A stretch of 64,000 nt of DNA, from NCBI GenBank assembly GCA_027306605.1, contig DAHUZK010000064.1, forward strand, positions 1 to 64,000, given 5' to 3'. Each line of letters begins with the position of its first letter. Positions within the stretch are counted from its first letter, which is position 1. The translations under genes and the position numbers were made by a program. Under the pieces are notes generated by a model. That model worked only from the letters and a program-made list of their open reading frames with translations. It was not told the origin of the DNA and searched no databases. Positions 1-8,320 of this stretch are shown here, piece after piece. Source of the stretch: Acidimicrobiaceae bacterium. Its GTDB lineage: Bacteria > Actinomycetota > Acidimicrobiia > Acidimicrobiales > RAAP-2.

Positions 1-423
1 ATGATCGCCGCGCTGGTGCGCTCCATCTTCGAACAGCCCGACCGCGAGACGACGTGGGCCCAGCTGGCCGACGTGGTCGACAAGCTGACCCAGGCCGGCT
101 TCAGCGACGTCGCCGTCTACCTGCTCGACGCGGCCGACGACGTGTTGGCCTTCAGCGCCTTCCCCACCGAACACTGGCCCAAGATCCGATCGAACAATCC
201 ACAAGAGCGCCTGAACAAAGAGATCCGCCGACGCACTGACGTCGTCGGGATCTTCCCCAACCGAGGCGGCGTGATCCGCCTGGTCGGAGCGATCCTGGCC
301 GAGCAGACCGACGAGTGGGCCATCGCCCGGCGCTATGTCAGCATCGAGTCGCTCAAGATCGCCCGCAACGACGAGCCGCCGGCATCTGACCCCCGTCCGG
401 CCATCGACGCCAGCTCTCGTTGA
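1..423 (+). CDS. IS256/mutator-family transposase, C-terminal part (cut by window edge)
   Basis: The window opens inside this gene, so the first codon shown is not its real start. The 140 visible residues match the C-terminal third of IS256-type DDE transposases, which normally run about 400 residues. The segment RSNNPQERLNKEIRRRT (residues 63-79) is the family's conserved stretch holding the last catalytic acidic residue (E69 here). It is followed by the usual FPNRG..IRLVGA.LAEQ.DEWA..RRY block. The enzyme would cut and join the ends of its own element. The reading frame is intact to a normal stop at 421-423. Whether the element is functional cannot be judged because the catalytic aspartates lie outside the window. 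Confidence 0.9.
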   Translation: MIAALVRSIFEQPDRETTWAQLADVVDKLTQAGFSDVAVYLLDAADDVLAFSAFPTEHWPKIRSNNPQERLNKEIRRRTDVVGIFPNRGGVIRLVGAILAEQTDEWAIARRYVSIESLKIARNDEPPASDPRPAIDASSR

Positions 424-541
424 GAACGCCCACCGACTCCGGGAGGCGGCCCATCGACACGACGACGTAGAGTCAGATCAACAGGTTGACGCGAGGGCCG
501 AGCACCTCACGGGCTTGTACACTACTCGCTGGGACGTGACC
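1..541 (+). mobile_element. IS256-family insertion sequence, right-hand portion
   Basis: The transposase reading frame is followed by about 118 noncoding bases, and the element seems to end near 541. Bases 514-541 (core gtacactactcgctggga) resemble the terminal inverted repeats of actinobacterial IS256 elements. The left end is outside the window, so the repeat pair and the target duplication cannot be compared. The right boundary is inferred from this resemblance and from the neighbouring minus-strand gene, whose coding character stops at 540. Confidence 0.7.
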
Positions 542-737
542 ACCAATCAGGATCACGTCCGTCTTCTCGCAGGTATGCCAGCGTGCTGGCCACATGAAGC
601 GCATTGCGGGGAAATTCGCAGCACTTCGAGAGCTCGGCGGCTGAGCGCATGTAGTGGTAGATGAGATCGTCAAGTTCGAACTCGTCGATTTCGCCGGCGT
701 CGAGCTGGACAAAGCCGGAACGGAGGTGTTCGAGCAA
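522..737 (-). CDS. Small conserved hypothetical protein with IS-altered C-terminus
   Basis: This 71-residue frame reads as a compact helical acidic protein (LDAGEIDEFELDDLIYHY, then TLAYLREDGRDPDWW). From memory it resembles a small conserved family of unknown function in Actinobacteria whose members end shortly after a PDWW motif. Here the last five residues (SRPSE) and the stop codon lie in the presumed terminal sequence of the adjacent IS256 element. The insertion therefore seems to have replaced the natural tail while leaving most of the protein readable. No function can be assigned. The start at 737 is the first available one and has no obvious ribosome site, so the N-terminus is uncertain. 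Confidence 0.5.
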   Translation of the reverse strand: MLEHLRSGFVQLDAGEIDEFELDDLIYHYMRSAAELSKCCEFPRNALHVASTLAYLREDGRDPDWWSRPSE

Positions 738-973
738 CTCCGAAGTTGTTCTTGGTGGTAGGCGGCAGCCGCTTCCCGGGCGGCCCGTCTTTCAGACTTG
801 TCGTCACGCTGCTCCTGGGAGCCTCCCGCCCCTGGCATGCCGTGAATGCTAACGCCGTTGGAACTGAAGAAAAGGCTCGCCTGCCACAGAACCCTGCCGG
901 ATATGGGGCTTTCCCGGCTGTACCTGCGATGACAGAATGAGTTCGCCACAGTGAACGAGCTCGGGGGTGAGCC

Positions 974-2347
974 ATGAAGTGCCTCGTCAGTCGGCGAACT
1001 CTTCGGGGATGTCTCGCGCTCCTCGCCGTCGGGCTACTGGCAAGCGGATGTGACTGGTCTCAGTTCGGTTTCGCATCGTCCCACAACGGAGACAACGCAT
1101 TCGATACCAGTATTTCCCCTACGAACGTTTCGACGCTCATCTCGAAGTTCACCGCGCTGAGCGGGACCGCAGCGAACGGACCTATCGCAGCGGAGGCGGA
1201 GGTAAATGGAGTCTTGTACGCGGCGTCGTACGGCATCCCACTGGGCTTCGGACTCACCCCGACGCTCTATGCATTCAGTGCGAACGGCACGAGCGGTTGT
1301 GGCGGCACCCCGGTGACCTGCTCGCCGCTCTGGACGGCCTCTCTAGGAGCAAACACCCAGTCCGAGTACAACGTGGCAGTAAACAACGGCGTCGTCTATG
1401 TCAACGGCGGCCCGGGCCTTGAGGCCTTTGACGCCGCCGGTCACACGAACTGTTCGGGGACCCCGACCGTCTGCCAGCCTTTGTGGCAAGCGTCGGCCAC
1501 CTGGACCAATGGCGTCCCCACCGTTTCGAACGGAGCCGTCTTCGTCACCTCGAACGGCGATCTCGAAGCATTCGATGCGAATGGCTATACGAACTGCTCG
1601 GGGAGCCCTAAGATGTGTTCACCGATTTGGACCAGTCATATTTCGAGCGCCTCGGCCGTGGCCACGGTTTCGAATGGGATCGCCTACGCCCTGAGCACCG
1701 ATGGCGGAACCAACGGGACCATCGTCGCGCTCGACGCCGCCGGCAACACGGGGTGTAGCGGAACCCCGAAGGTGTGCAGCCCTCTGTGGGAGTACGCGCT
1801 GCCTAACCAAGTGAGCGGCTCGACCCAGTACGTCTCAGTGTCGGGCACGACGCTGTACGCCGGCAGCTCTCGAGTGGTCTCACTGATGCCGCCCGACATC
1901 GAGGGATCGTTTGAGGCCTACGACGCCAATGGCGTCAGCGGATGCTCCGGCACGCCGAAGATCTGTGCACCGACCTGGACCGTCCCGCTCCCCTCTGCGG
2001 GTCCACCTCTTGTGGGCGATGGATTCGAATTCCCGCCACTAGTAGGCGGCGTTCCGCTCCAAGCCTTCGATGCGAACGGATCGAAGAAGTGGACATCCTC
2101 GGTTGAGGCGAGTCCGCTCGCCATTGGGGGTTCGGTGATCTATGCGACGGATTTCACGAATGTCTTCGCCTTTGATGCAAATGGAAGCACCGGCTGTACG
2201 AGCTCCGTGTGCAGCCCACTGTGGTCAACCAACCGGCCCACTGGGAGCGCGGAGGTCCAGAACACCATCGTCGCCAATGGCACGGTGTACGTGGCGACTC
2301 AAGAGGAGTCGGGCGTAGCTGAGATCCTCGCGTATGGATTGCCATAA
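974..2347 (+). CDS. Lipoprotein with PQQ-like beta-propeller repeats carrying cysteine pairs
   Basis: The 457-residue protein starts with a lipoprotein signal ending in the lipobox LLASGC (C26), so it should be lipid-anchored outside the membrane. The remainder is at least six blade-like repeats of the type 'V.NG..YV....L.AFDA.G...CSGTP..C.PLW', as in PQQ/quinoprotein-like propellers. Almost every blade carries two cysteines about six residues apart, for example in CSGTPKVCSPLW, which suggests one disulfide per blade. No catalytic residues of quinoprotein dehydrogenases are recognisable, so a binding or scaffold role is more likely. A ribosome site (gggggtga) stands just before the ATG. No close functional partner is adjacent. 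Confidence 0.8.
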   Translation: MKCLVSRRTLRGCLALLAVGLLASGCDWSQFGFASSHNGDNAFDTSISPTNVSTLISKFTALSGTAANGPIAAEAEVNGVLYAASYGIPLGFGLTPTLYAFSANGTSGCGGTPVTCSPLWTASLGANTQSEYNVAVNNGVVYVNGGPGLEAFDAAGHTNCSGTPTVCQPLWQASATWTNGVPTVSNGAVFVTSNGDLEAFDANGYTNCSGSPKMCSPIWTSHISSASAVATVSNGIAYALSTDGGTNGTIVALDAAGNTGCSGTPKVCSPLWEYALPNQVSGSTQYVSVSGTTLYAGSSRVVSLMPPDIEGSFEAYDANGVSGCSGTPKICAPTWTVPLPSAGPPLVGDGFEFPPLVGGVPLQAFDANGSKKWTSSVEASPLAIGGSVIYATDFTNVFAFDANGSTGCTSSVCSPLWSTNRPTGSAEVQNTIVANGTVYVATQEESGVAEILAYGLP

Positions 2348-2548
2348 CGAGGCGGCGCCCGGAGTGATTCCCAACTGCTGGTTCGAGAGAGAGGCCGTTG
2401 TGGGGCAATCGACCCGTCTAGCTCTTTACAGATTCGCTGCTGCCTCCGGGATTCTGCTCATCCGTACTCGTCTTAGACGGGGTGCCCCCTAACACCTAAT
2501 ACAAGTGTAATCCACCTGGGAAAACACGGAGGCGGTGAGCATGGCGGA

Positions 2549-2770
2549 ATGAGCCCATTCCCAACCCTGACCCGTTCCTCCTCAGCCAACGGAGAGCCTC
2601 GCTATTGCCTCGGCGATCCGCTCGTGGACTGCTATCTCGAGTTCGTGGCGGGCCGCTGTCGTGCGCACACGCTGCGGGCAGTGGCCTTCGATCTGAAGAC
2701 CTTCTTCGGCGTCGTGGACAAGGCCCCGGCTGACGTCGTGCCGGCCGACGTCTTCCCACACATCGGCCTA
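2549..2770 (+). pseudogene. Tyrosine recombinase/integrase, N-terminal fragment
   Basis: The first 73 or so residues read like the SAM-like DNA-binding N-terminus of actinobacterial phage-type integrases (DPLVDCYLEFVAGRCR, TLRAVAFDLKTFF, then PADVVPADVF). After that the frame runs into unrelated sequence, and the antisense strand carries the ferritin-like gene. The catalytic domain (R..H.R..Y) is absent, so this is a stub that cannot recombine DNA. It lies 2 kb from the IS256 element, consistent with a decayed mobile-element region. Confidence 0.65.
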
Positions 2771-2843
2771 GAATTTGCTGTTGGATCCCCTCAGGATGAC
2801 TGGGTGATCCCCGGATCCCCGATGACAAGAATCGTCGTCGATG

Positions 2844-3365
2844 TCACCGCCGCGCGTGCTTCTTTACGAATCGAAGAATCGCAAGATGCTTTTGGGTATC
2901 TCGCTGCATCAGTTCCACCAAGAGGCCGTTCAAAGACTCGTCGTGCATGGACCGAAGTTCACGCCGGAGCCGTTTGAGCTCACGTGCGTCCTCATTCTCA
3001 TGATGGAGAAGCCGTTTGGTCGCCGCGATCACTGCTGCTGGATCGTCTTGAGCGAAGTCCATGAATGGGATCACCGGTTCCCTTGCCTTCATGAGCGCGG
3101 TCGTTTCGAGCGATTCGGCGAGCTCCGAGAAGATCTGGTGGTGACGAATCTCGTCTTCGATCAGGAGGTTGACGAGATAGCGAAAAGCCCTGGACTGGGT
3201 CCGCTCCGCGATTTCGCGGTATTCCTCGAGAAGGTCTCGCTCCGTCGCGATGTGTTCGGTCAAGTGGGCGTACAAGGCCCGGTCCGCAAAAGATGGACCT
3301 GCCCACGACTCGTTGGTCATATCGATCATGTGCTCTTCGACAGGTCGGGCCCTCTCTGATTCCAT
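2844..3365 (-). CDS. Ferritin-like four-helix protein
   Basis: The 173-residue product is almost entirely helical, with acidic and histidine-rich segments typical of ferritin-like or rubrerythrin-like folds: TEHIATERDLLEEYREIAER, LLIEDEIRHHQIFSELAES, and a later HHENEDARELKRL helix. The ED.IRHH element could supply metal ligands as in diiron proteins, but the full ligand set cannot be confirmed by eye. ATG at 3365 was chosen because GAGGAGAGG stands just upstream. An in-frame ATG at 3494 would add 43 low-complexity residues. It probably stores or handles iron, or protects against oxidants, in the cytoplasm. Confidence 0.65.
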   Translation of the reverse strand: MESERARPVEEHMIDMTNESWAGPSFADRALYAHLTEHIATERDLLEEYREIAERTQSRAFRYLVNLLIEDEIRHHQIFSELAESLETTALMKAREPVIPFMDFAQDDPAAVIAATKRLLHHENEDARELKRLRRELRSMHDESLNGLLVELMQRDTQKHLAILRFVKKHARR

Positions 3366-3686
3366 GTCCTCGCTCCTCTCCTCAATGCGTCCATGCTCTG
3401 GGGCGGTCTGGGCGGCCTTTGCCCCATCGTCGAACCGTTCATCGGTCCGTGCGGGTTCGTCGGGAGAGTTCTGAATCTCTGTCCCCGTGCTCATCTGTCC
3501 AGGGTGTGCAAGCGTGCGTTGGGCGACCAGGGTCCTTGGTCCTTCCCGGCAGGGTCCTTGGTCCTTCCGGCCGAACCCCCAAACCGTTCCCTCACCGAGT
3601 TCGTCTCTGCGGACAAGGCGTTCCGAGCGACTCATCGCAGCGCTTGCATCGCTGCGACCATGGCGTCTTCTTGGATTCAGTTGATC
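3366..3686. other. Gene-free stretch
   Basis: About 320 bases between the ferritin-like gene and the broken membrane-protein gene show no convincing coding frame. The part nearest the ferritin-like gene could be its N-terminal extension if the ATG at 3494 is used. The middle carries a 22-base direct repeat, listed separately. Confidence 0.5.
3529..3571. repeat. Direct tandem repeat, two copies of about 22 bases
   Basis: The unit agggtccttggtccttcccg gc occurs at 3529-3550 and again, with one C missing, at 3551-3571. Each unit itself contains the doublet ggtccttggtcctt. It lies in noncoding sequence. Confidence 0.8.
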
Positions 3687-3971
3687 TCAAAGTGACGGTT
3701 CGTTCATCTGGTTGTAGTACCACCAGAAGAGACAGACACCGAGCGAGAGGACCACTGCCACGATTCGCCCAACGTAGTTGTACTGCCCTTCTGCTTCGCC
3801 AGGTCCTGGTCCAAGAGGGCGAAGGCAATGAGCTGCGCGACGCCGGCGATCATGACCAACACCAGCCATATGACGATTCAGGTCGCGAGAGTCTTCGGTC
3901 ATGCGCCGAAGAACGTCCAGGTGGGCCCGGGCCCTTCGGAGCGAGGGTGTCAGCTCCTCTTGAAGACGCTG
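3687..3971 (-). pseudogene. Small DUF4234-like membrane protein gene with two compensating frameshifts
   Basis: Three pieces together resemble a small two-TM actinobacterial membrane protein. The upstream piece reads QEELTPSLRRARAHLDVLRR and continues to DLNRH. The middle reads WLVLVMIAGVAQLIAFALL followed by DQDLAKQ. The end reads EGQYNYVGRIVAVVLSLG followed by FWWYYNQMNEPSL. The first and last pieces share one frame, but the hydrophobic middle is only readable in a shifted frame, with breaks near 3868 and 3790. The net frame is restored, but the first membrane helix is lost if translated as is. Either the gene is decaying or the sequence has two indel errors. No start codon is evident upstream of the conserved part. 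Confidence 0.55.
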
Positions 3972-3991
3972 AGAGGCGGCGTCAGCTCCGA

Positions 3992-4267
3992 CTACGCCTC
4001 GACGTTGATTTCGATGCGAGGTGGCCCGACCACGCCCGCCTTGGCCATGGCGTCCCTCAAATCCGGATCGTTGGCGAAGGCGTGCGCACTATCGACCGAA
4101 GAGAACCAGTGAAGCCCCGTAATTTCGTTGGGATCATCGGCATTCCGAAAGACGGCGGCGTCGGTGACCCCGTGCCGGTCACGTATCGGTTGCGCCTTGT
4201 CGTATTCGACTCGCCAAGCCTCATAGTCCCTCACGGGGTGCTGTACGACCATCAACACTCTTGCCAT
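3992..4267 (-). CDS. Small dimeric alpha/beta-barrel protein (ABM/cyclase-like)
   Basis: The 91-residue product begins MARVLMVVQHPVRDYEAWR and ends PRIEINVEA, the strand-helix-strand pattern of small dimeric ferredoxin-like barrels such as antibiotic-biosynthesis-monooxygenase or cyclase-like proteins. The FRNADDPNEITGLHWF segment fits the central strand. ATG at 4267 is preferred over one 30 bases upstream because GGAG lies six bases before it. It lies just upstream of the broken membrane-protein gene on the same strand. The substrate is unknown. Confidence 0.65.
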   Translation of the reverse strand: MARVLMVVQHPVRDYEAWRVEYDKAQPIRDRHGVTDAAVFRNADDPNEITGLHWFSSVDSAHAFANDPDLRDAMAKAGVVGPPRIEINVEA

Positions 4268-4400
4268 CCCGTACTCCTGTCGGTCGAGGCCTTCCACTCA
4301 AGCCTAACCCCGGCCGCTCATTGAACGAGCTCGATGAGCCCGGCAGTGAGTCAGGGTTCGCCTGCGCAGCCGTCTGCGATGCCCTGCAAGACTATTCCTG

Positions 4401-4530
4401 GTGTCAGGCCTGTGGCAGCAGTCGGCCTCTGCATCGGCGCGGTTTGCCGATCAGGCCGAACTGTACGACCGTCTTCGTCCCCGCTACCCGAACGAGCTCT
4501 TCGCCGAGATCGGCGAGATCGGCGACCGGG
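4401..4530 (+). pseudogene. SAM-dependent methyltransferase, N-terminal fragment
   Basis: From 4443 the frame reads FADQAELYDRLRPRYP then NELFAEI, the N-terminal signature of a common class I methyltransferase family (usually F...AELYD..RP.YP..LF). The SAM-binding glycine motif that should follow does not appear in any frame, and the secreted repeat-protein gene ends on the other strand at 4605. It is therefore a stub that cannot methylate anything. Confidence 0.5.
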
Positions 4531-4604
4531 CCTCACGGCATTGCGCCTCGAGAGCGTGCAACCTCGGAGCGGACTCACTCACTCGCCCCTGCGCGTATTC
4601 CGCG

Positions 4605-5489
4605 TCAGCAACTCAGGCTGAGGAACCTACTTCCAGGAATCGTGAACCTCCATCCGTAGTAGGTCGAAGCCAAGGAGTAGGCCGCGGTCTCTATCGGAAT
4701 GGTCGAGCGAGGCAGATCGGCACAGAAGGCGCCCAGGACCGCGCTCGACGTTGCATTCGGTCCCAATGCCAACATGGATGGGCTGGTGGAGCTGGCAATG
4801 CTCCATGCCACGACGTTGACTTCGTTGCCATTGTCGCAACTGAGTGGTGAGAAGGTGCCATCTTGGAAGAGGTTGAGCGATTTGGCGCAGACGCCGGCGG
4901 ACGATGTCGTGGGCGCGGGCGAAAGCCATGCGTTGCCGAGCGCCTTCGACACGGTGGTCGATGGCAGCAACCAGTAACCCGTGCTCGTGGGAGCCGCTTC
5001 GATGGCCGTGATCGGATAGCCCAATGACTGGCCACCGAGCGACCCGTAGAAACCCGCGGCACCGAAGGAGAACACTCCGCCGTCGGTCGCCACGAGCCAG
5101 TAGCCCTTGGCGTCGGAGGTGGCCGCCATGCCCACGATCGGGGCGTTGAGGCGTTGGCCGCCCATGGAGCCGTAGAACGCCGCGTCACCGTAGGAGAAGA
5201 TGCCGCCGTCGGACGCCACCAGCCAGTAACCGTTACCGTCGGAGGTCGTCGCCATGCCCACCATCGGGCCGTTCGGCGCAGCTGCACTCGGAAAGGCCGC
5301 GTGTGCGCTTCCGAAGCTCACCGGAGCATCGGGGACGGCGACGGGACCAGGCTGTGCGGCGCTTGCGGTACCGGAGAACACGGCCAGGGCCAGCCCGGAC
5401 CCAGCCAGAGCGCACACCGCAACAGAGGTCCCGATCCGGTGCCACACGGACGGTGGTCGCCGGCGCGCCATCCCTCGAAGAGCTTCCAT
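4605..5489 (-). CDS. Secreted GYWLV/FGDA repeat protein with unique C-terminal domain
   Basis: The 294-residue protein has an N-terminal signal peptide (positive [11 protein letters not shown] start, hydrophobic [15 protein letters not shown], cut near ASA-AQ). Residues about 75-175 contain three 'GYWLV..DGG.FS.G.A.FYGS.GG' repeats, which resemble propeller-like extracellular repeats common in Acidimicrobiia. The last 110 residues form a different domain with four cysteines ([18 protein letters not shown], final SLSC). Function is unknown; it should act outside the cell. A paralogue with six such repeats lies at 9053-9979. The last residue is a cysteine. Confidence 0.7.
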   Translation of the reverse strand: MEALRGMARRRPPSVWHRIGTSVAVCALAGSGLALAVFSGTASAAQPGPVAVPDAPVSFGSAHAAFPSAAAPNGPMVGMATTSDGNGYWLVASDGGIFSYGDAAFYGSMGGQRLNAPIVGMAATSDAKGYWLVATDGGVFSFGAAGFYGSLGGQSLGYPITAIEAAPTSTGYWLLPSTTVSKALGNAWLSPAPTTSSAGVCAKSLNLFQDGTFSPLSCDNGNEVNVVAWSIASSTSPSMLALGPNATSSAVLGAFCADLPRSTIPIETAAYSLASTYYGWRFTIPGSRFLSLSC

Positions 5490-5696
5490 GGCCTTGTCTG
5501 CCTCTCTCGTCCCCGGGGGCGTCCCGATGCCTCATGTCCACGATATCGCAACGATCTTTCGGCGGTCCTGCAACGCGAAAAAGTAGTCGCAAGTCATGTA
5601 CGGATTGCCTCGGACCGCAGCAAGGCTTGCGGCAGGCCTGCTGCATCAGCACAGTGGGAGCCTTCCGATCCTGACGGGCACACCTAAGCTCGGCCT

Positions 5697-6389
5697 ATGA
5701 CGCAACACCGCCTCTTGTTGGTTCACGGGGCCTTCCACGGAGCATGGTGCTGGGACCGATTGCGGCCTGAACTCGATCGTCTCGACATCTCCCATGAGAC
5801 CGTCGAGCTCCCGTTCACCTCGACTGATGACGATGTGACTGCCGTGAGAAATGCGATTGACAACAGCGACGGCAGCATCTCGGTTCTCGGGCATTCCTTC
5901 GGCGGGGCTGTGATCAGTGCCGCGGCGAGCGAAGGTGGAAGGCCATATGGAGCCACGAGGTCACTGATCTTTCTGACCGCCTTCATGACTGCACCTGCAC
6001 AGCACATCGACTTCAGTGGCGCCCCCGGTATGGCTGACATCGAGCTCGGTGAGGATACGGCATCTATCCACCCCAACGCCGCCCGCTCGGCCTTTTACCA
6101 CAGGTGTTCGGTGCAAGATACCGATTGGGCGATTGCGCAGCTCCGGCCGATGCCGACGTCGGTGTTATTGGCGCCGCCGGATCCGATGCCGGCATGGCAG
6201 GTCTTGCCGAGCACGTACATCGTGTGCACCGACGATCGGATCCTGAGCCTGTCAGCACAAGAGCAGATGGCCCAGAACGCGGATCGCACGAGGCGGATCG
6301 ATAGCGACCATTCCCCCTTCCTGTCCTGCCCCGGGACGCTCGGTGAAATGCTGCGGGAGATCATCACGGACGATCCCACGTCTGCCTGA
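5697..6389 (+). CDS. Alpha/beta hydrolase
   Basis: This is a 230-residue esterase-like hydrolase of the small EstC/hydroxynitrile-lyase type. The oxyanion motif is HGAFHGAW (10-17), the nucleophile elbow GHSFGG has Ser67, and a likely catalytic histidine sits in DSDHSPF near residue 205. A candidate acid lies in the VCTDDR stretch about 25-30 residues earlier. The complete triad and normal length suggest an active cytoplasmic esterase or related enzyme. The substrate cannot be inferred; the gene stands alone. Confidence 0.85.
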   Translation: MTQHRLLLVHGAFHGAWCWDRLRPELDRLDISHETVELPFTSTDDDVTAVRNAIDNSDGSISVLGHSFGGAVISAAASEGGRPYGATRSLIFLTAFMTAPAQHIDFSGAPGMADIELGEDTASIHPNAARSAFYHRCSVQDTDWAIAQLRPMPTSVLLAPPDPMPAWQVLPSTYIVCTDDRILSLSAQEQMAQNADRTRRIDSDHSPFLSCPGTLGEMLREIITDDPTSA

Positions 6390-6507
6390 TCCGACCTCCG
6401 AAGACACCCCGGACGGGTCGAACGTGGACGACGATCAGGTGAGTGACACAGAGCACGCCTGAAAGTAATTTCACGAATCGGAGTTGGTTACCGCAAGGAG
6501 GTGTCTC

Positions 6508-6933
6508 ATGAAGGGCTTCAGAAACTTCCTGATGCAGGGGGATCTGATCGTCATCGCGGTCGGGCTCGTGATCGCGCTGGCATTCAGCACGCTCATCAAA
6601 TCGTTTACGGACTCGATCATCACTCCCTTGGTCAACGCGGCCGAAGGGGGGAAGGGTGCTGCGGCTGGCTTGGGCTGGACTGTCAATGGACAGCGAATTC
6701 TCCTCGGCAACTTCATCTCGGCCATTGTCTACTTCCTCATCTTCATGGCCGTCATCTATTTCGTGCTGGTTGTGCCCTATCGCGCATATATGAAGCGCAA
6801 GGGAACCACGGTCTTCGGTCCTCCCGCCGATACCATCACCTGTCCGCAGTGCCTGTCGGACGATCTCCCGGTCGGAGCCTTACGGTGCCGCCATTGTGGG
6901 AGTCCGCTACTGGAATCGAGCGCTGCCGATTGA
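6508..6933 (+). CDS. mscL: Large-conductance mechanosensitive channel with C-terminal zinc ribbon
   Basis: The N-terminal 100 residues are MscL: short amphipathic start (MKGFRNFLMQGD), first pore helix with the pattern VIAVGLVIALAFSTLI (about 13-37), a periplasmic loop, and the second helix at about 68-90. It opens under membrane tension to release solutes during osmotic downshock. Instead of the usual short cytoplasmic helix, the protein ends in a treble-clef-like zinc ribbon with cysteines at 112, 115, 127 and 130 (CPQC...CRHC). ATG at 6508 is chosen because AAGGAGG stands seven bases upstream. It has 141 residues. Confidence 0.9.
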   Translation: MKGFRNFLMQGDLIVIAVGLVIALAFSTLIKSFTDSIITPLVNAAEGGKGAAAGLGWTVNGQRILLGNFISAIVYFLIFMAVIYFVLVVPYRAYMKRKGTTVFGPPADTITCPQCLSDDLPVGALRCRHCGSPLLESSAAD

Positions 6934-7094
6934 CACGAGCGGGACGACGCTGAAGTCTCCGCTTCGTCTGCCCAGCCGGTTTTGCAGCAAATGGGCGGGA
7001 GGAGTGATCCGAGTCTGCTGGCCGGCTGGCCGCTCGGGATCACGGCGTTCGACCGGTCTCGACCACAGCCCGGACTGCGCAGACGCGCCTCACC

Positions 7095-8162
7095 TCACGA
7101 CGGCGTCAGGTTCAGCTGCCCGAGACCGGAGATCTCGATCATGTCACCGTCTTTGACGTTGAACGTGAAGCTGGGCGCACTCCCTTGACTCCGGTCACCA
7201 CTGACCGTCTCGTTGATGCCTTCGCTCGTGACGACGACGGTGCCACTTTCGCCGGCACCCGGAGTGGCGACGTAGTGACCTGGCCCGAGGTCCTGCCCCA
7301 CCGTCCATGTCCCCGCATAGAGGGTGACCGCGCTGTGGGTCGTCACGAACGGCGTCGCCACGGGAGTGAAGAAGACCTGCGAGAGCCCTGACACCTGGAT
7401 CTGGTCGCCGGTCGATATCCGGACCCGTATCTGGGGAACCCCCTGGGTACCTGGGGAGCCGAGGACCTCGTCGTAGCGGTCGGTGCCGGTGACGACGAAT
7501 TCGCCGCTTTGATCCGGTCCCGGCACCACGTCGTACAGCCCCGGGGCCACGTCGGTACCCCCGACGAAGTGCCCAGAGCCGAGGATCACGGCCGTGCCCT
7601 CGACCTGGCGGGTCGCGGTGGTTGCGATCGGTGCCGCGGTGGTCGTTGTCGTGCTGGTCGGCGGGGACGAGAAGGGAGGGCTGGGCTGAGGTCGTGATGC
7701 GGTCGTGGCCGGGTCAGTCGCGCTCGACCCCGTTGTCTCGCTGGTGGTGGCCACGGGTGCGCCGGAGGTCGCGGACCGGTTCTCGGGCGTTGCCGAGACG
7801 GCAGGCAGGGACGGTCCTGGTGCTGCAGCACTGCTCGAGGGTGGCACGAGCGAGGGTGGCACGAGCGCGGATGACCCATGCGAAGGGGAAGGGTACGAAG
7901 GAGGAAGAAGCGATGACGGCGCGAACGGGATACCGGATGCAGATGCACCGTCACCGATCGATGTGAGCGGTACTGTGGTCCCGCGTGACGGGGCGGGGCT
8001 CGAAGAGGTCGACGGAGATGTCGGTCCGAGCGCCACCAGCAACAGAATCGCCACGATGCCCAGGCCAGAAGCGATCCCGATGCCGTTCTGAAGGCTTCGG
8101 ACGCCTATCTCGCTCCTGACCTTCACGGGGATCGCCCACTTCGCGCGCTCAGGCTTGGACAT
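7095..8162 (-). CDS. Membrane-anchored protein with two repeated C-terminal domains
   Basis: The 355-residue protein starts with a short cytoplasmic segment (MSKPERAKWAIPVKV), one transmembrane helix (about 25-45, ASGLGIVAILLLVALG) and a long Ser/Thr/Pro-rich linker of about 140 residues. The C-terminal part is a duplicated domain: SGHFVGGTDVAPGLYDVVPG...SGEFVV and GTWTVGQDLGPGHYVATPG...SGTVVV, each ending in an 'GD.I.VSGL.Q' strand. Such domains occur on actinobacterial surface proteins, with no known activity. ATG at 8162 has an AGGAGG eight bases upstream. It probably projects outside the cell. Confidence 0.7.
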   Translation of the reverse strand: MSKPERAKWAIPVKVRSEIGVRSLQNGIGIASGLGIVAILLLVALGPTSPSTSSSPAPSRGTTVPLTSIGDGASASGIPFAPSSLLPPSYPSPSHGSSALVPPSLVPPSSSAAAPGPSLPAVSATPENRSATSGAPVATTSETTGSSATDPATTASRPQPSPPFSSPPTSTTTTTAAPIATTATRQVEGTAVILGSGHFVGGTDVAPGLYDVVPGPDQSGEFVVTGTDRYDEVLGSPGTQGVPQIRVRISTGDQIQVSGLSQVFFTPVATPFVTTHSAVTLYAGTWTVGQDLGPGHYVATPGAGESGTVVVTSEGINETVSGDRSQGSAPSFTFNVKDGDMIEISGLGQLNLTPS

Positions 8163-8320
8163 CTCAATGACCTCCTGTACCCGTGGAGGCAATTGTCTCA
8201 CCTCTGGTTGGAGATGTGTTGCGCCACACCCTCTCTAGCTCTCGGGGTCTCCTCGGTCCACCGATTCTCACGGCGGTTGCGCCCTCAGGGTCGGATCCCG
8301 CCGGCGAAACGGTGGGTCGG

